A stretch of DNA of 6,031 nt, taken from Aestuariivirga sp. Lineage in GTDB: Bacteria; Pseudomonadota; Alphaproteobacteria; Rhizobiales; Aestuariivirgaceae. Made by a program: the position numbers and the translations under genes. The DNA is taken from NCBI GenBank assembly GCA_020252385.1, contig JADCDC010000189.1:1-6031 (forward strand), read 5' to 3'. A model generated the notes under the pieces. It worked only from the letters and a program-made list of their open reading frames with translations, was not told the origin of the DNA and made no database searches. Positions within the stretch are counted from its first letter, which is position 1; every line of letters begins with the position of its first letter. This document shows positions 5,147-6,031 of the stretch, in pieces.

Positions 5147-6031
5147 TTGGGCACCGGGGCGTCTTGGCGCAGCAGGCCCTCGGCCTTCAGGTCCTTCCAC
5201 AGGGCCTTCGGCAGCTTCGCCGCCATGGTCTTGGCGTTGAGCGCCACCTCCTTCGCATTGGCGCCGCCGGGGATCACGCTGACGACCTGGGGGTGGTGCA
5301 GGGGGAAGCGCAGGGCGGCCTCCGCCAGCTTCACCTTGTGCCGCTTGCACACCGCCTCGATCTTCGCCACACGCTCGAGAATGTGCTTGGGAGCGGGGTC
5401 GTAGTTATACCACGCGCCGGGCTTGGGCCCGGTGGCGAGAATGCCGGAGTTGTAGGGGCCGCCGAGCACGATGCCCACGCCGCGCTCCTCGCACAGCGGC
5501 AGGAAGGAGGTGAGCGCTTCCTGCTCCAGCAGCGTGTAGCGCCCGGCCAGCAGGAACAGGTCGAAGTCGCCGGCCTTGAGCAGCGTCTCGCACACCTGCC
5601 ACTCGTTGACGCCCGCGCCGAAGGCCTTGATCACCTTCTGCTCGCGCAGCTTGACGAGGGCCTTGTAGCCGCTCGACATCAGCGTCTTCACATGCTGATC
5701 GCGCGCCGCCTCCGACTTGTGGGTGAACACGTCGCAGTCATGGACGAGGACGATGTCGATCGAGTCGACACCCAGCCTTTCGAGCGAGAACTCGATCGAG
5801 CGCATGAAGCCGTCATGCGTATAGTCGAAGCGCTCCTTGCGGGACGGTGTGTCGAAGAACTTGCCGATCCCGGTGCGTTCCGCCGGTGGGCACACGTCGA
5901 GGAGGCGGCCCACCTTGGTGGACAGCACATAGTCCTTGCGCTTCTTGCCGAACAGGAACCTGTTGAGCCGGGTTTCCGACAGGCCCAGCCCGTAGAGGGG
6001 CGCGGTATCGTAATAGCGCACGCCCGCCTTC
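5143..6031 (-). CDS. Aldo/keto reductase, D-threo-aldose/L-fucose 1-dehydrogenase type (partial, N-terminus missing)
   Basis: The visible 295 residues form most of an aldo/keto reductase barrel; the frame runs off the right edge, so the true start is outside. By comparison with the family about 40-45 residues are missing. The catalytic tetrad is visible, numbering from the GTG codon at 6021: Asp5 and Tyr10 in RYYDTAPLYG, Lys36 in LSTKVGRLL, and His94 in VLVHD. The signature AGVRYYDTAPLYGLGLSE and STKVGRLL point to the subgroup with D-threo-aldose 1-dehydrogenase, L-fucose dehydrogenase and pyridoxal 4-dehydrogenase, which oxidise an aldose at C1 to the lactone or pyridoxal to its lactone. The C-terminal half has the cofactor-side blocks expected of the family (SVIPGGANAKEV). 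The GTG at 6021 is internal (codons for Lys-Ala-Gly precede it) and is not a start. The gene overlaps the next one by four bases (GTGA), so the two are likely one transcript and may act in successive steps on a sugar. Substrate is not determined. Confidence 0.87.
   Translation of the reverse strand, partial: KAGVRYYDTAPLYGLGLSETRLNRFLFGKKRKDYVLSTKVGRLLDVCPPAERTGIGKFFDTPSRKERFDYTHDGFMRSIEFSLERLGVDSIDIVLVHDCDVFTHKSEAARDQHVKTLMSSGYKALVKLREQKVIKAFGAGVNEWQVCETLLKAGDFDLFLLAGRYTLLEQEALTSFLPLCEERGVGIVLGGPYNSGILATGPKPGAWYNYDPAPKHILERVAKIEAVCKRHKVKLAEAALRFPLHHPQVVSVIPGGANAKEVALNAKTMAAKLPKALWKDLKAEGLLRQDAPVPK

Noticed and set aside
4208..6031. Vitamin B6 degradation pair (AKR-type pyridoxal 4-dehydrogenase plus hydroxyacyl-CoA-dehydrogenase-type FHMPC dehydrogenase)
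   Set aside because: The AKR subgroup could fit, but the second enzyme carries CRYL1-type blocks (SSSTS, FILNRLQ) unlike the pyridine-pathway enzyme, and no other B6-degradation gene is in the window.

Overview
The window looks like part of a high-GC alphaproteobacterial chromosome or megaplasmid, probably from the rhizobial order (Hyphomicrobiales). The basis is high overall G+C, tightly packed genes, and a single-domain sugar ABC ATPase closely resembling rhizobial FrcA. The genus cannot be read from the sequence alone.

There are six protein-coding genes, four on the plus strand and two on the minus strand. Positions 1-926 hold the last 35 residues of a sugar ABC permease (FrcC-like) and the complete ATPase (FrcA-like), the inner-membrane end of a fructose/monosaccharide importer. 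After a 61-base gap, positions 988-4207 hold three tightly coupled genes for a thiamine-diphosphate-dependent dehydrogenase complex of the acetoin-dehydrogenase type: E1 alpha, E1 beta, and an E2 in which a lipoyl domain and an E3-binding domain are fused to an alpha/beta-hydrolase instead of the usual acyltransferase domain. No E3 (dihydrolipoamide dehydrogenase), acoX or acoR gene is in the window.

Positions 4208-6031, on the minus strand, hold an aldo/keto reductase of the D-threo-aldose/L-fucose 1-dehydrogenase type, cut by the window edge. It is followed, with a 4-base GTGA overlap, by a dehydrogenase that closely resembles lambda-crystallin/L-gulonate 3-dehydrogenase. This pair converges on the E2 gene with no bases between the two stop codons.

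Taken together, the region looks like a catabolic island for a sugar, polyol or sugar acid. A monosaccharide could be imported, oxidised at C1 by the aldo/keto reductase, then oxidised at C3 by the gulonate-dehydrogenase-like enzyme. A resulting alpha-hydroxyketone or 2-oxo compound could be cleaved by the thiamine-dependent complex. That pathway is an inference from gene proximity. The families are well supported, but the substrates are not, and the convergent arrangement means the two halves need not be co-regulated. There is no RNA gene, mobile element, CRISPR array or origin that I can see, and no gap longer than 61 bases between genes.
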